From: Demequina lutea
Lineage (GTDB): Bacteria > Actinomycetota > Actinomycetes > Actinomycetales > Demequinaceae
Assembly (NCBI RefSeq): GCF_013409005.1
Contig: NZ_JACBZO010000001.1
Coordinates: 1,860,001-1,924,000 of the forward strand
Length of the DNA stretch: 64,000 nucleotides
Direction of reading: 5' to 3'
Positions 18,156 to 26,979 of the stretch are shown here, one piece after another (the first letter of the stretch is position 1; each line of letters opens with the position of its first letter). The notes beneath the pieces are model-generated. The model made no database searches, was not told where the DNA came from, and saw nothing but the letters and a program-made list of their open reading frames with translations. The position numbers and the translations under genes were made by a program.

Positions 18156-18647
18156 GAAAACCCCTCGAATGGGTTGAAGGCTCGGCCAGAAGTCTATCGG
18201 CGGCGCGGGGCTGAGTTTCCGTTGCTGGGATTCCGAGGCTCACGGGCGTGGTGCACCGACCGTGTTCTTGCGGCTGTCGGTGCCCGGGGCCACTCAGGGC
18301 GGCTCACTCAAGGTCGCGGCGCGCGGGATCAGGCCCGGCGGTCCTCGCCGGGCCTAGTTAAACGAGCGGGCCGTGGTCACGGCACTTACTTTAGCGCGGG
18401 GCAATCGTCGAGCCCGCCCAACGCATCGCCCGCACGTGGCGGCTTGATCTGTACCGGTTTTGGGCGGGTCTGCTTGCGTGGTGGCTTGATCTGTACCGGT
18501 TTTGGGCTTGTCCTGTTGCGTGGTGGCTTGATCTGTACCGTTCGGGGCGGGCTATCGCCTGTCGTGCCCAGGATGTGTGTTGGTGGTGTCTCCACAGGGT
18601 GTTGTGCCTGGTAGGTGGTTGTCTGACCCTGCTGGTTGACTGTTGTT
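18156..18647. other. 492-bp gap between divergent pheS and the DUF222/HNH gene
   Basis: Contains the pheS promoter region and the three-copy 42-bp repeat (separate entry). A minus-strand frame across it encodes a repeated KPVQIKPPR motif but has no plausible gene start or partner, so I treat it as non-coding. Confidence 0.5.
18435..18545. repeat. Three tandem copies of a 42-bp unit
   Basis: Copies begin at 18435, 18477 and 18519; the last is truncated. The conserved core is GGCTTGATCTGTACCG followed by GTTTTGGGC in the first two copies. The period is exactly 42 bp, with only a few substitutions. There are no spacers, so it is not a CRISPR. It lies about 100 bp upstream of the DUF222/HNH gene start. 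Confidence 0.9.
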
Positions 18648-19706
18648 ATGGCCATCGACGCGGCGGAGATTGCCAGGGTGAGTGCCTTGGTGAGTGTGCT
18701 CGCGCGCCGTGACGTGTCGGACCTTCCGGATGCTGCTTTCTTGGAGGCGCACGATGCTTTTGGACGGCTCGAGCGGTTGGTTGGGACGTGGGGGGCGCGT
18801 TTCGCGGGTGATGTCGCGCGCAGGTCCGCCCCCGACCTGCCAGGTGGTGGTTTGGCACGAAGGCAGGGTTTTGGTTCCGCGGGGGCGATGGTTGCCCGGG
18901 TGACGGGTGGGACGACCGCGGGTGCGATGCGCTCCATTGAGGCAGGGCTCGCGCTCATGCCGGCGGTGGTGTTGGTTGCGTCGCCCGATGGGTCCTTACC
19001 CACCCAGTCCACCACCCCACCTGCGCCCCGCTATCCCGCGGTGGCACAGGCCGCCCACGCGGGTGATCTGGCCGTTGATGCGGCGGGGTTGATCACCGCA
19101 GGGCTGGAGACCCTTGCGGAACGGGTGCCGAGTGAACGGTTGCAGGAGTTGGAGCGTCGCCTGGTGGACCGGGCGGTGCATTTGGCGGTGCATGAGGTGC
19201 GGCGCCTGGTCGCCCACGCGGTGGCACGCGCTGACCTTGCCGGCCACGAGGAACGTGAGAGACGCCAACACGCGGAACGGTTCGTGGCGTGGAAGGAAGA
19301 CCACACCGGGATGGTCACCTTCACCGGCAAACTCGACGCCGTCACAGCAGCACCCATTCGTACCGTGATCGAACAAATCGTCACCCATCAGTTCCGTGCC
19401 AGGCGTGACCAAGACCCCACTGAACGTGATCAAAGAACTGTGGGTCAGATGCGGGCCGATGCCTTGTTTGAGGTCTGTCGGCACGCGTTGGGCTGCAAGG
19501 AAACGGACCGGTCGGGGATCCGCACCACCATCATCGTGCGGATGAGCCTGCGCGACCGCGACACGGGGACCGGTTTGGGCAGTATTGACGGCACCAACCA
19601 ACCCGTCTCAGTAGGTCAACTGCGCCGTCTCGCGGGGGATGCGGGCATCATTGCCGAAGTGTTGGGCGGCGAGAGTGAGGTACTCGACCTGGGCCGCAGA
19701 GTCAGG
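18648..19706 (+). pseudogene. DUF222/HNH (13E12-repeat) gene, 5' part, split by IS256 element
   Basis: 353 codons from ATG 18648 to the insertion point. This is the DUF222 region found before HNH nucleases in actinobacteria (ARVSALVSVL near the start; VTFTGKLDAV and EVLDLGRRVR near the end). Joined to 21174-21599, the frame continues as LGRRVR-LFTPAQRLALLERD, giving a 494-aa protein of normal length. As it stands the frame reads a few codons into the element and stops at 19728-19730. These proteins are predicted mobile-type endonucleases that occur in many copies per genome. Confidence 0.9.
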
Positions 19707-21165
19707 GAGGGTGTCAGATGGTTTGTGTAAGGGGTGGGGTTTCTGACTGAAAGTGGAGACACTGATGACCATGATTGATAAGCAGGCGCGTGAGGAACGC
19801 GGTCGGGCTCAACGGGAGGGTGTCCAGGCGCTTGAAGCCTCTGGTGCTCTCGATGACCTCTACGCGAAGATCGATGCGGGCGAGGTCCAATTCGACGGTA
19901 GGGATGGCCTGATCCAACAGTTGATACGGGCGGGCTTGGAACGCGGGTTGCAGGCCGAACTGACTGAGCACGTCGGCTATGACAGGGGCGACCCGGATGC
20001 GTGGTTGCATTCCAACTCACGCAACGGCAGCTTTGCGAAGACCGTCGCGACCAGTGTCGGTGATGTCGATCTGGCGATCCCCAGGGACCGGGACGGGTCG
20101 TTTACCCCGGTGTTGGTCCCCAAGGGCTCCAGGCGGCTTGGTGGCCTTGATGACATGATCATCTCCCTCTACGCAGGCGGGATGACTGTTCGCGATATTG
20201 AGCACCACCTCGTGTCCACGATCGGCACCGAACTCAGCCGGGAGACGATCAGCAAGATCACCGATGAGGTCCTCGACGAAGTCCTCGCATGGCAGCAGCG
20301 ACCGCTCGAGGCGTTCTACCCGGTGATCTACCTGGACGCCTTGGTGGTCAAGGTCCGTGATGGTGCCCACGTGCGCAACAAGGCCGCACACATTGCGGTC
20401 GGTGTTGACCTGGACGGCATCAAGCACGTATTAGGGATCTGGATCCAGGCCACCGAGGGAGCGAAGTTTTGGGCCGGTGTGTGCGCCCAGCTGGCCAACC
20501 GTGGAATCCAGGACGTGCTCATCGTGTGTTGTGACGGGCTGACTGGCTTCCCCGAAGCGATCGAAGCGACCTGGCCGCAGTCGACGGTTCAAACCTGTGT
20601 GGTGCACCTGATCCGCTCCGCGATGAGGTTCGTGAACTACAAGTCCCGCAAAGCCGTCGCTGCCGCGCTCAAGCCCATCTACCAGGCCGCAGACGAAGAC
20701 GCCGCCCTGGCCGCGCTGACCGAGTTCGCGGCCTCCGACCTGGGCATCGCGAACCCGAACACGGTGCGAGTGTTCGAGGACGCCTGGGACAGGTTCACCC
20801 CGTTCCTGGCGTTCCCACCCATGCTAAGGCGGGTGATCTACACGACCAACGCGATCGAGTCGCTCAACTACCAGTTACGCAAAATCATCAAGAACCGAGG
20901 CCACTTCCCCTCCGATGACGCCGTCGTGAAGCTACTTTGGCTCGCGATCTGCAACATCGAAGACAAGCGGGCCCGCGACCGAGCCAAGGAACGCGGACGG
21001 GCGCCAGGCGTCAAACGCAACGCCGAAGGCCGCCTCGTCGAAGGCCAGATCACCACGAACTGGAAGCAAGCCCTCTCACAACTCGCGATCGCCTACCCCG
21101 ACCGCATCCAGCCCTACCTCTAAAAACCGAACCGCACCCGCTTACACAAACAACTTGACAGGCTC
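19707..21165 (+). mobile_element. Complete IS256-family insertion sequence
   Basis: 1459 bp. The 25-bp terminal inverted repeats start GAGGGTGTCAG (19707) and, read from the other end, GAGCCTGTCAA (21165), matching at 20 of 25 positions and sharing GTTTGTGTAAG. It is flanked by the 8-bp direct repeat GAGTCAGG at 19699-19706 and 21166-21173, the usual duplication length for IS256. The single transposase is intact, so the insertion is probably recent and possibly still mobile. Confidence 0.95.
19765..21123 (+). CDS. IS256-family transposase
   Basis: 452 aa from ATG 19765 (GGAG 7 nt upstream; an in-frame GTG at 19753 is an alternative). This is a mutator-type DDE transposase. GLERGLQAELTEHVGY is the N-terminal family block. 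The catalytic acidic residues lie in VIYLDALVVKVRD, VCCDGLTGFPEAI and YTTNAIESLNYQLRK. The CxxH-like element between the second D and E is present (QTCVVHLIR). It is full length with no frameshift, inside an element with matching ends and target duplication. Confidence 0.96.
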   Translation: MTMIDKQAREERGRAQREGVQALEASGALDDLYAKIDAGEVQFDGRDGLIQQLIRAGLERGLQAELTEHVGYDRGDPDAWLHSNSRNGSFAKTVATSVGDVDLAIPRDRDGSFTPVLVPKGSRRLGGLDDMIISLYAGGMTVRDIEHHLVSTIGTELSRETISKITDEVLDEVLAWQQRPLEAFYPVIYLDALVVKVRDGAHVRNKAAHIAVGVDLDGIKHVLGIWIQATEGAKFWAGVCAQLANRGIQDVLIVCCDGLTGFPEAIEATWPQSTVQTCVVHLIRSAMRFVNYKSRKAVAAALKPIYQAADEDAALAALTEFAASDLGIANPNTVRVFEDAWDRFTPFLAFPPMLRRVIYTTNAIESLNYQLRKIIKNRGHFPSDDAVVKLLWLAICNIEDKRARDRAKERGRAPGVKRNAEGRLVEGQITTNWKQALSQLAIAYPDRIQPYL

Positions 21166-21599
21166 GAGTCAGGCTCTTCACACCGGCACAAAGACTCGCG
21201 TTACTCGAACGCGACGGCGGTTGCGCCAAATGTCATGCCCCACCCGAACACTGCGAAGCCCACCACATCCACTGGTGGGAAAGAGGCGGTCCCACAGACC
21301 TTGCCAACGGGGTAATGCTTTGCACCAGATGCCACCACGACATCCACCGCCAAGGCTGGAACATTCAAGTGGAACACGGGCGCGTCAACTTCATCCCCCC
21401 GCCCGAGATTGATCCCGCGCGACGCGCCAGACCAGGAGGACTCGCCGCCATCAACATCGGCAACCTCGCCGGTGGGGGCGACCTGAGCAACATGAGCATC
21501 CCAAGCAACCCAAGCAACCCAAGCAACCCAAGCAACCCGGGCGTCACGGAAGAACTCTGCCCACCCCCCGACAACCCCGCCCGGAACAAAGCCGCCTAG
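21166..21599 (+). pseudogene. DUF222/HNH gene, 3' part with the HNH nuclease domain
   Basis: After the second copy of the 8-bp duplication the frame reads LFTPAQRLALLERDGGCAKC, then EAHHIHWWERGGPTDLANG and MLCTRCHHDIHRQGW. This is a full HNH motif with two CxxC zinc pairs. The tail contains a 9-bp repeat (AGCAACCCA) that encodes four SNP tripeptides, then the stop at 21597-21599. It is separated from its own start by the IS256 element. The first internal ATG (21315) would lose half the nuclease domain. Confidence 0.9.
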
Positions 21600-21758
21600 C
21601 CACGCACCGCGACCCGCCCCGCCCCCACGCGCGGGTGGCGCTGGGCAAGGCGACGGCAAAACTCAGTGGCAACGGCAACGGCAACGGCGCCGCGGAGCCG
21701 AGCACCCGGGGTTCACCGAGCGAAGTTCACCGACCGAAGTTCACCGCAACCGACTCGC

Positions 21759-22229
21759 CTAGTGCTTGGGACCGACCATGCTGGCAAGAGCGATCCATGC
21801 GATCGAAGCCGCGATCGTATTGATGATCGGAATCGCGACACGTAGCGCGCGCGGCATGAGCGGATTCTTGACGATCGGGATGCCCATCATGAACAGTGCG
21901 AGCGAAATCGGCACCAGGAATACCGACACCACCATCAGCAGGAACGGGGCGAACATCGCGATCTTCTCCGGCAAACGCACGTGCGCGCCGAGTTGAAGTG
22001 CCGTGTCGCCATTCCAGGTGAAGCGCTGGAATCCTGGAAGGAAGCCCTTCACCAGAAGCTTGGTCTCGCCGCCCTTTTTGAGCGGAATCGACCACCCGCC
22101 ACGTTGCGGGCGTGCCCGCTCTCCGTCGATTTGAACTCTGGCAATGATGCCAAGGGCACCGGTCACCTCGACCTTGCCTTTGGCACCTACGAGGTCCAGT
22201 GGGATGATGCTGCGCGCGGAATCGGTCAC
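21759..22229 (-). CDS. Conserved hypothetical membrane protein
   Basis: 156 aa from GTG 22229; the open frame reaches 22319, but that would overlap the trmH end and start with non-family-like sequence. The N-terminal ~90 residues are a soluble beta-rich stretch (GKVEVTGALGIIARVQIDGE). Two hydrophobic helices follow (FAPFLLMVVSVFLVPISLAL and AIPIINTIAASIAWIALASM). The family is not recognised. It follows trmH on the same strand after about 50 bp and may be co-transcribed. Confidence 0.65.
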   Translation of the reverse strand: MTDSARSIIPLDLVGAKGKVEVTGALGIIARVQIDGERARPQRGGWSIPLKKGGETKLLVKGFLPGFQRFTWNGDTALQLGAHVRLPEKIAMFAPFLLMVVSVFLVPISLALFMMGIPIVKNPLMPRALRVAIPIINTIAASIAWIALASMVGPKH

Positions 22230-22282
22230 GGCGACGAGGCTACCAGGGCGTAGATGTCGCCTAAGTTTCGCGGAGTGACGAG

Positions 22283-23119
22283 CTAGAGGCGCTGGGCGAA
22301 GGCCGACCAGTAAAGGCATACGGCAACGGCGGTACCGAGGTTGAGGCTCTCGGCCTCACCAAAAATGGGAATACGAACCACGCGGTCCGCCATTGCGAGC
22401 TCATCCGCCGAGAGCCCCCACGCCTCATTGCCAAACACCCAAGCGGTGGGCGAGGCACCCTCGAGCGCGCCGGGAACGCCCAGCTCCACGTCGCCAGACA
22501 CATCGGCAGCGAGCACGGTAAGACCCGCCTCACGCGCGCTGTCTGTGGCGTCGGCGAGCGCGGCGACCTTCATCACGGACACATGGAAGAGCGATCCCGC
22601 GCTCGCGCGAATCACCTTGGGGTTGGCGGGATCGACGCACTCCCCCGCGAGAACCACGGTGGCGACACCTGCGGCATCGGCGGCGCGAATCGCCGCACCG
22701 GCGTTGCCGGGATCGCGCGCGTTGCTCAGGATCGCGACCAAACGGTCTCCTCGCACAACGGGTTCACCGACGATCGCGGCGAGCCCCGCGACGGCGACGA
22801 TGCCTTGAGCGTCGGCTGATAGGGCGTGCGCCACCTCGTCGGTGACCGGGTGTACGGCGAGCCCCTTCTCGAGGGCCGACTCCGCAATCGCCCACAACGG
22901 CCCACGCGTGGCGAGGGCCGACTCGGAGACGTACACGTCGCTCACGTGCTCGGCGCGATGCGCCACCAACTCCCGCACCGCCTGGGGGCCTTCGACAATC
23001 ATCTGCGACGCCCTGCGGCGTGCAGAACGCCCCGCTAGGGCAGCCACTTGCTTCACACGGTCCGCTCGCGGGTTCGCGAGCACCGCGGAAAGGTGGCGCC
23101 CTGCGGGGCGTTCTGTCAT
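22283..23119 (-). CDS. TrmH/SpoU-family RNA 2'-O-methyltransferase
   Basis: 278 aa. An N-terminal SpoU substrate-binding domain is followed by the SPOUT knot. Motif 1 is NARDPGNAGAAIRAADAAG (Asn and Arg). Motif 2 is WVFGNEAWGL (Glu). Motif 3 is IPIFGEAESLNLGTAVAVCL. These proteins use SAM to methylate ribose in 23S rRNA or tRNA; the exact site cannot be told. It lies directly after rplT, the usual actinobacterial place between rplT and pheS. Confidence 0.93.
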   Translation of the reverse strand: MTERPAGRHLSAVLANPRADRVKQVAALAGRSARRRASQMIVEGPQAVRELVAHRAEHVSDVYVSESALATRGPLWAIAESALEKGLAVHPVTDEVAHALSADAQGIVAVAGLAAIVGEPVVRGDRLVAILSNARDPGNAGAAIRAADAAGVATVVLAGECVDPANPKVIRASAGSLFHVSVMKVAALADATDSAREAGLTVLAADVSGDVELGVPGALEGASPTAWVFGNEAWGLSADELAMADRVVRIPIFGEAESLNLGTAVAVCLYWSAFAQRL

Positions 23120-23143
23120 CGCTGAGATGTGACGACGGCGATG

Positions 23144-23524
23144 TTACGCAACCGGCGCGTTGACGTCGGCAGGCAGTGCCTTCTTGGCCAACTCGACGAT
23201 CTGCTTGAAAGCAGGAGCGTCGTTGACGGCCATGTCGGCAAGCATGCGACGGTCGACCTCAATGCCAGCCAGGTTCATGCCCTGGATGAAACGGTTGTAG
23301 GTCATGCCGTTTTCGCGGACCGCAGCGTTAATACGCTGGATCCACAGCTTGCGGAACTCGCCCTTGCGGGCGCGACGGTCCCGGTAGGCGTACATCAAGG
23401 AGTGGGTGACCTGCTCCTTCGCCTTCGTGTACAAACGTGAGCGCTGGCCACGGTAGCCGGACGCGCGCTCGAGGGTAGTACGGCGCTTCTTCTGGGCGTT
23501 AACAGCCCGCTTGACGCGTGCCAT
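23144..23524 (-). CDS. rplT: 50S ribosomal protein L20 (bL20)
   Basis: 126 aa with [15 protein letters not shown] at the start, then [15 protein letters not shown] and [19 protein letters not shown], the classic L20 sequence. It binds 23S rRNA domain I early in assembly. Third gene of the infC-rpmI-rplT operon, 25 bp after rpmI. In other bacteria L20 represses its own operon; no L20 mimic site was identified here. Confidence 0.98.
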   Translation of the reverse strand: MARVKRAVNAQKKRRTTLERASGYRGQRSRLYTKAKEQVTHSLMYAYRDRRARKGEFRKLWIQRINAAVRENGMTYNRFIQGMNLAGIEVDRRMLADMAVNDAPAFKQIVELAKKALPADVNAPVA

Positions 23525-23549
23525 GGGGTTACTCCTTCAGTCTTTCGGG

Positions 23550-23744
23550 CTACTTGCCCAGCAGCTTCTTGATCTTCTTGGCATCGGCACCGGGCAGGAT
23601 GCCGTCGATGGCAACGCGACGCTTGCGCGACGACGTCTTCTCTTCGAACTTGTGCACGTTCATTGCCGAAGCGTGCTTCACCTTGCCGGTTCCTGTCAGC
23701 GTAAAACGCTTCTTGGCACCCGAGTGGGTCTTGTTCTTGGGCAC
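23550..23744 (-). CDS. rpmI: 50S ribosomal protein L35 (bL35)
   Basis: 64 aa from GTG 23744, the standard size; the open frame runs further upstream to 23819, but family members begin at PKNKTHSGAKKRF. GGAGGGCAAA-type purines lie just upstream of this start. The rest (FTLTGTGKVKHASAMNVHK ... SRKRRVAIDG) is typical. Second gene of the infC operon. Confidence 0.97.
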   Translation of the reverse strand: MPKNKTHSGAKKRFTLTGTGKVKHASAMNVHKFEEKTSSRKRRVAIDGILPGADAKKIKKLLGK

Positions 23745-23837
23745 TTTGCCCTCCTTCACTTCACGTCTGGCCGAGCCATGCGACTCGGCACACACTTCCC
23801 CGGACTGGCGCCCGGACATCTATGGGATCGGTGGCTG

Positions 23838-24899
23838 TTACGCCTCCGTGTCTGCCTTACTTGCCGGCTTACTCACCGGCTTACTCGCCGGCTTAGGTGC
23901 CGGCTTGGGTGCGGCCTTTGGAACCGGCTTGGGTACTGGCTTCTTGGCCGGCGCGGCCTTCTTGACCTCGACCACCTCAGCCTCGACAACCTCAGCCGCT
24001 GCCACCTCAGCCTCGACAACCGGTGCCGCTTCGGGCTCCGACTCGACGACCGGGGCGACTTCAGCCTCAACCGCTTCGGCCTCCGACTCGACGACCGGGG
24101 CGACTTCAGCCTCAACCGCTTCAGCCTCAACCGCTTCAGCCTCAACCACTTCAGCCTCAACCGCTTCGGCCTCGACGGCCGCAGCCTTCGCCTCTTCGGC
24201 CGCAGCTACTTCAACCTCGAACGCTTCGGCAGCTGCCGCGTCGGCCGCGACCTCGTCGACCTTGGTCGGACGCTTCTTCACGGGCGCAGCTGCTTCGGGA
24301 GCAACGCCACCCTCGCGCTCGATCCTCGCCGCGTCGTCTGCCGTCTTCTTGGCCTCGCGAGCCTTGCGCTGCTCTTCCTTGGCTTCCGCCTTCTTCTTGA
24401 CGGGTCCGAGGACGAGCGACATGTTGCGGCCCTCTTGGCTCGGCATGTTCTCGACTATGGCGAACTCGGTGACCTGCTCCGCAAGCTTGAGGAGCAGACG
24501 CCTACCCATTTCTGGACGGGACTGCTCACGACCGCGGAACATGATGGTGACCTTGACCTTGTCGCCGCCCTTAAGGAAGCGAATGACATGGCCCTTTTTC
24601 GTCTCGTAGTCGTGCTCGTCGATCTTGAGACGGAAACGCATCTCCTTGATCTCCGTGTTGGCCTGGTTACGACGCGCCTCGCGCGCCTTCACCGCAGCTT
24701 CGTACTTGAACTTGCCGTAGTCCATGAGTTTGACAACGGGGGGACGCGAATTCGCCGCGACCTCGACCAGGTCGAGGTCGGACTCCTGAGCAAGCCGCAG
24801 CGCATCCTCAATCCTGACGATGCCTACTTGCTCGCCCTGAGGGCCTACTAGTCGGACCTCAGGAACTCGAATGCGTTCGTTGATGCGGGGCTCGTTGAT
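23838..24899 (-). CDS. infC: Translation initiation factor IF-3 with long acidic C-terminal tail
   Basis: 353 aa from the rare start ATC 24899, placed 6 nt after AAGGAG (24906-24911). infC genes commonly use AUU/AUC, which lets IF-3 limit its own translation. Residues 1-75 are the N-domain ([29 protein letters not shown]). Residues 85-175 are the C-domain ([30 protein letters not shown]). About 170 further residues form an Ala/Glu/Val-rich, then Lys/Pro-rich low-complexity tail with EAEAVEAEV repeats. The usual IF-3 length is about 180-220 aa, so the tail is long. Confidence 0.96.
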   Translation of the reverse strand: MNEPRINERIRVPEVRLVGPQGEQVGIVRIEDALRLAQESDLDLVEVAANSRPPVVKLMDYGKFKYEAAVKAREARRNQANTEIKEMRFRLKIDEHDYETKKGHVIRFLKGGDKVKVTIMFRGREQSRPEMGRRLLLKLAEQVTEFAIVENMPSQEGRNMSLVLGPVKKKAEAKEEQRKAREAKKTADDAARIEREGGVAPEAAAPVKKRPTKVDEVAADAAAAEAFEVEVAAAEEAKAAAVEAEAVEAEVVEAEAVEAEAVEAEVAPVVESEAEAVEAEVAPVVESEPEAAPVVEAEVAAAEVVEAEVVEVKKAAPAKKPVPKPVPKAAPKPAPKPASKPVSKPASKADTEA

Positions 24900-24934
24900 A
24901 ATTCGCTCCTTCGTTGTCGAAAATGTGCCAGGGC

Positions 24935-24970
24935 AAAGAAAAAGGCCCCTGCCGATCACGCGCAGAGGCC
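24935..24970 (-). terminator. Attenuator-like terminator in the infC leader
   Basis: On the minus strand GGCCTCTGC (24970-24962) pairs with GCAGGGGCC (24952-24944) around a 9-nt loop, with one T-G pair. TTTTTCTTT follows. It ends about 35 nt before the IF-3 start, so it would stop transcription in the leader of the infC-rpmI-rplT operon unless an alternative fold forms. Confidence 0.65.
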
Positions 24971-25103
24971 ACCCAGGTACGAGCAAACGCATGGCGTTCG
25001 CCCAGACCAAAACCCCGGTCCATGTGCTGGTCCAAGGGTGGGAAGTGACTCCACTTGCGAGCCGCAGAAAGCCCACGGCCGGTCGGCGTACAAGAATAGC
25101 ACC

Positions 25104-25466
25104 ATGACGCCCTCAACGACCAGCCCCGAGTCCCAAGACCCCAGCACCACCCTCGCGCGCGACATTGCGGACGTGAGCGCGGTGGAACTCATCACCACCG
25201 TCAGTGTGCACCTCATGTCGGCCGCCGCGCTCCGATGCGGCCTCGCGGAGGAGGGAGAGGACCTCAAGGACCTGGACGAGGCCCGCACCCTCATCACGGC
25301 GCTTGCCGCCTTGGTAACAGGTGCGGCGCCCGATTTGGGCGACACCCACGCCCGAGCGCTGCGCGACGGACTCCGAAGCGTACAGTTGGCCTTTCGAGAG
25401 GCATCCGTGGTGCCTGACGCACCTGGGGAGGGGCCCGGAGAGAAGTACACCGGAGCAGTGAGTTAA
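25104..25466 (+). CDS. DUF1844 domain protein
   Basis: 120 aa from ATG 25104. Family-like core: [20 protein letters not shown], then [17 protein letters not shown]. It diverges from infC, a common actinobacterial arrangement, and in related genomes usually lies next to the SseB-family gene as well. Its function is unknown; it is small, alpha-helical and soluble. It ends 1 bp before the start of the next gene (25467). Confidence 0.85.
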   Translation: MTPSTTSPESQDPSTTLARDIADVSAVELITTVSVHLMSAAALRCGLAEEGEDLKDLDEARTLITALAALVTGAAPDLGDTHARALRDGLRSVQLAFREASVVPDAPGEGPGEKYTGAVS

Positions 25467-26108
25467 ATGACGACCACACCACCAAACGGGCCCTTCAATG
25501 TGCACCGCGTCGCGGCCAACGAAGAGACCACCGTCCTGACGCCCGTCACCGAGGGTAGCACCGCACTCGACCGCATACCGGTGTCGCGGCAGCGGTTGTG
25601 GATCGCCGTCACGGCCGTAGGGGTCATCCTCCTTGCCGTGGCCATCGGCCTCATCGTCCACCTGCGCAACGTGTCTCTCAAATGGGAGCAGCAGGTCACG
25701 GAAGTCAAGGCCCAGAATTACGACCTCGGGCAGCGCGTCGCCAGTGAGCAGGCCCAGGTGGTCAACCTTCACGGTGAGAACGACCAGCTCGCGAGCCAGC
25801 TCAAGACGGTTCAGCAGAAGGTCCTCGACCTCGGTGCCAGCGCGGCCCAGCAGGGCGACAACGTCCAGTTTTACGCGAGGCAAATCGACCAGCTCACCAC
25901 CACGTTGTCCACCGCGAAGGGCGTCGCCAACGCCCTCGATCGGTGCATCGAAGGAAAGACTCAACTCATCGGCTACCTGAAGGACGCTGCCAGCGCCACT
26001 CCTACCTACGACCCCGCCCAAATCACCGACTTCGAGGCGAGCCTCAAGATCAAGTGCGACAACGCGGTCACCTCCAACGTTCAGCTCCAGCAAGTTCTCA
26101 CCCCATGA
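25467..26108 (+). CDS. Membrane-anchored coiled-coil protein, module copy 1
   Basis: 213 aa. A ~45-residue cytoplasmic head precedes one transmembrane helix (LWIAVTAVGVILLAVAIGLI). A long heptad-rich coiled coil follows (VKAQNYDLGQRVASEQAQV onward, to about residue 150). The C-terminal domain has two Cys, in ALDRCIEGK and KIKCDNAV, likely a disulfide outside the cell. ATG 25467 follows the DUF1844 stop directly. Its stop overlaps the protease start (ATGA). The gene at 26980 has the same plan and partner. No family recognised; perhaps a scaffold or regulator for the lipoprotein protease (inference). Confidence 0.8.
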   Translation: MTTTPPNGPFNVHRVAANEETTVLTPVTEGSTALDRIPVSRQRLWIAVTAVGVILLAVAIGLIVHLRNVSLKWEQQVTEVKAQNYDLGQRVASEQAQVVNLHGENDQLASQLKTVQQKVLDLGASAAQQGDNVQFYARQIDQLTTTLSTAKGVANALDRCIEGKTQLIGYLKDAASATPTYDPAQITDFEASLKIKCDNAVTSNVQLQQVLTP

Positions 26109-26863
26109 GGTTTTCGTATCGCGTTCTCGCCCTGGCGGCAACGGCGGCACTCGTCGCTGCGTGTGGAGTACTTCCCGCCAGTCCGAGCCCTCTCCCGAGC
26201 GACTACGTGCCGGCGACCCCGTCGGAGGTCGCCGCACCCCAAGGAAATCTCTCCCCCGACGGCTTCTCAGCGGCCCAACGCATGACAGTGCGAGTCCGCA
26301 ACGTGGGATGCGACTCGCCCAACACGGGCACCGCGTTTGTCATCAAGACGGGCACGGGTTTTGCGGTAGACGCCCACACCCTCGTCACCAACAGGCACGT
26401 GATTGAGGGCTCCAAGGAACTCCAGGTGACCACCTACGACGGCCGCACGATTGCCGTGACGGCGGCCTCCGCCACTGCGGTGGCAGACCTCGCGATCATC
26501 ACCACCGAACAGTCGATCGGCGGCTTCGCCGTGCTCGCCCAATCCGACCCCGTGGAGGGCGACGCGATCACGGTCATCGGCTATCCCCTCGGCGGAAAAC
26601 CCACAACCGTGACCGGCGTGGTGCTCGGGAGTGTTGCGGACCCGCTCGGCGCGTCGCTCGGCACCGTCATGGTGACGACGGCGCCGGTGGAGCCAGGCTC
26701 GAGCGGCTCCCCTGTGCTCAACGAGAAGGGTGAAGTGGTGGGCGTCATTTACGCGAAGAACGAGTCCAACCAGTCATTCATGGTGCCCGTCTCCTTGCTG
26801 CGTACGCTGATCGCCGAGGACCAACTGCTGGTCCCCCAGGCAAACAACTGCGGGAAAGCCTAA
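26105..26863 (+). CDS. Trypsin-like serine protease lipoprotein, module copy 1
   Basis: 252 aa from ATG 26105. A signal peptide ends in the lipobox LVAAC (Cys20), so the mature protein should be lipid-anchored outside the membrane. The S1C-type fold has His98 in VTNRHVIEG, Asp128 in AVADLAII and Ser200 in PGSSGSPVL. Cys69 and a Cys five residues from the C-terminus could form a disulfide. There is no PDZ domain, unlike HtrA/DegP. It overlaps the coiled-coil gene upstream by 4 bp, so the pair is translationally coupled. Confidence 0.88.
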   Translation: MRFSYRVLALAATAALVAACGVLPASPSPLPSDYVPATPSEVAAPQGNLSPDGFSAAQRMTVRVRNVGCDSPNTGTAFVIKTGTGFAVDAHTLVTNRHVIEGSKELQVTTYDGRTIAVTAASATAVADLAIITTEQSIGGFAVLAQSDPVEGDAITVIGYPLGGKPTTVTGVVLGSVADPLGASLGTVMVTTAPVEPGSSGSPVLNEKGEVVGVIYAKNESNQSFMVPVSLLRTLIAEDQLLVPQANNCGKA

Positions 26864-26979
26864 GCGCATTGCACGCGCGCGGATCCGTCGATGGCTTCCT
26901 CCGACGGGTTGTGGGCACCTCTCGCTCGGGCAGCGTCCTGCCACTCCGGTAGGGTCCTGAGGCGAGGAACAGGAGAATC

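Noticed and set aside
18435-18545. CRISPR-like array
   Set aside because: The units are contiguous with no variable spacers and there are no cas genes.
17130-18614. 494-codon plus-strand frame
   Set aside because: Antisense of pheS with typical shadow composition.
18386-19015. Minus-strand frame with repeated KPVQIKPPR
   Set aside because: The repeats come from the 42-bp triplicate; the rest is antisense of the DUF222 gene.
23511-24851. 446-codon plus-strand frame rich in Leu/Arg/Asn
   Set aside because: Antisense of infC; its repeats mirror the IF-3 tail.
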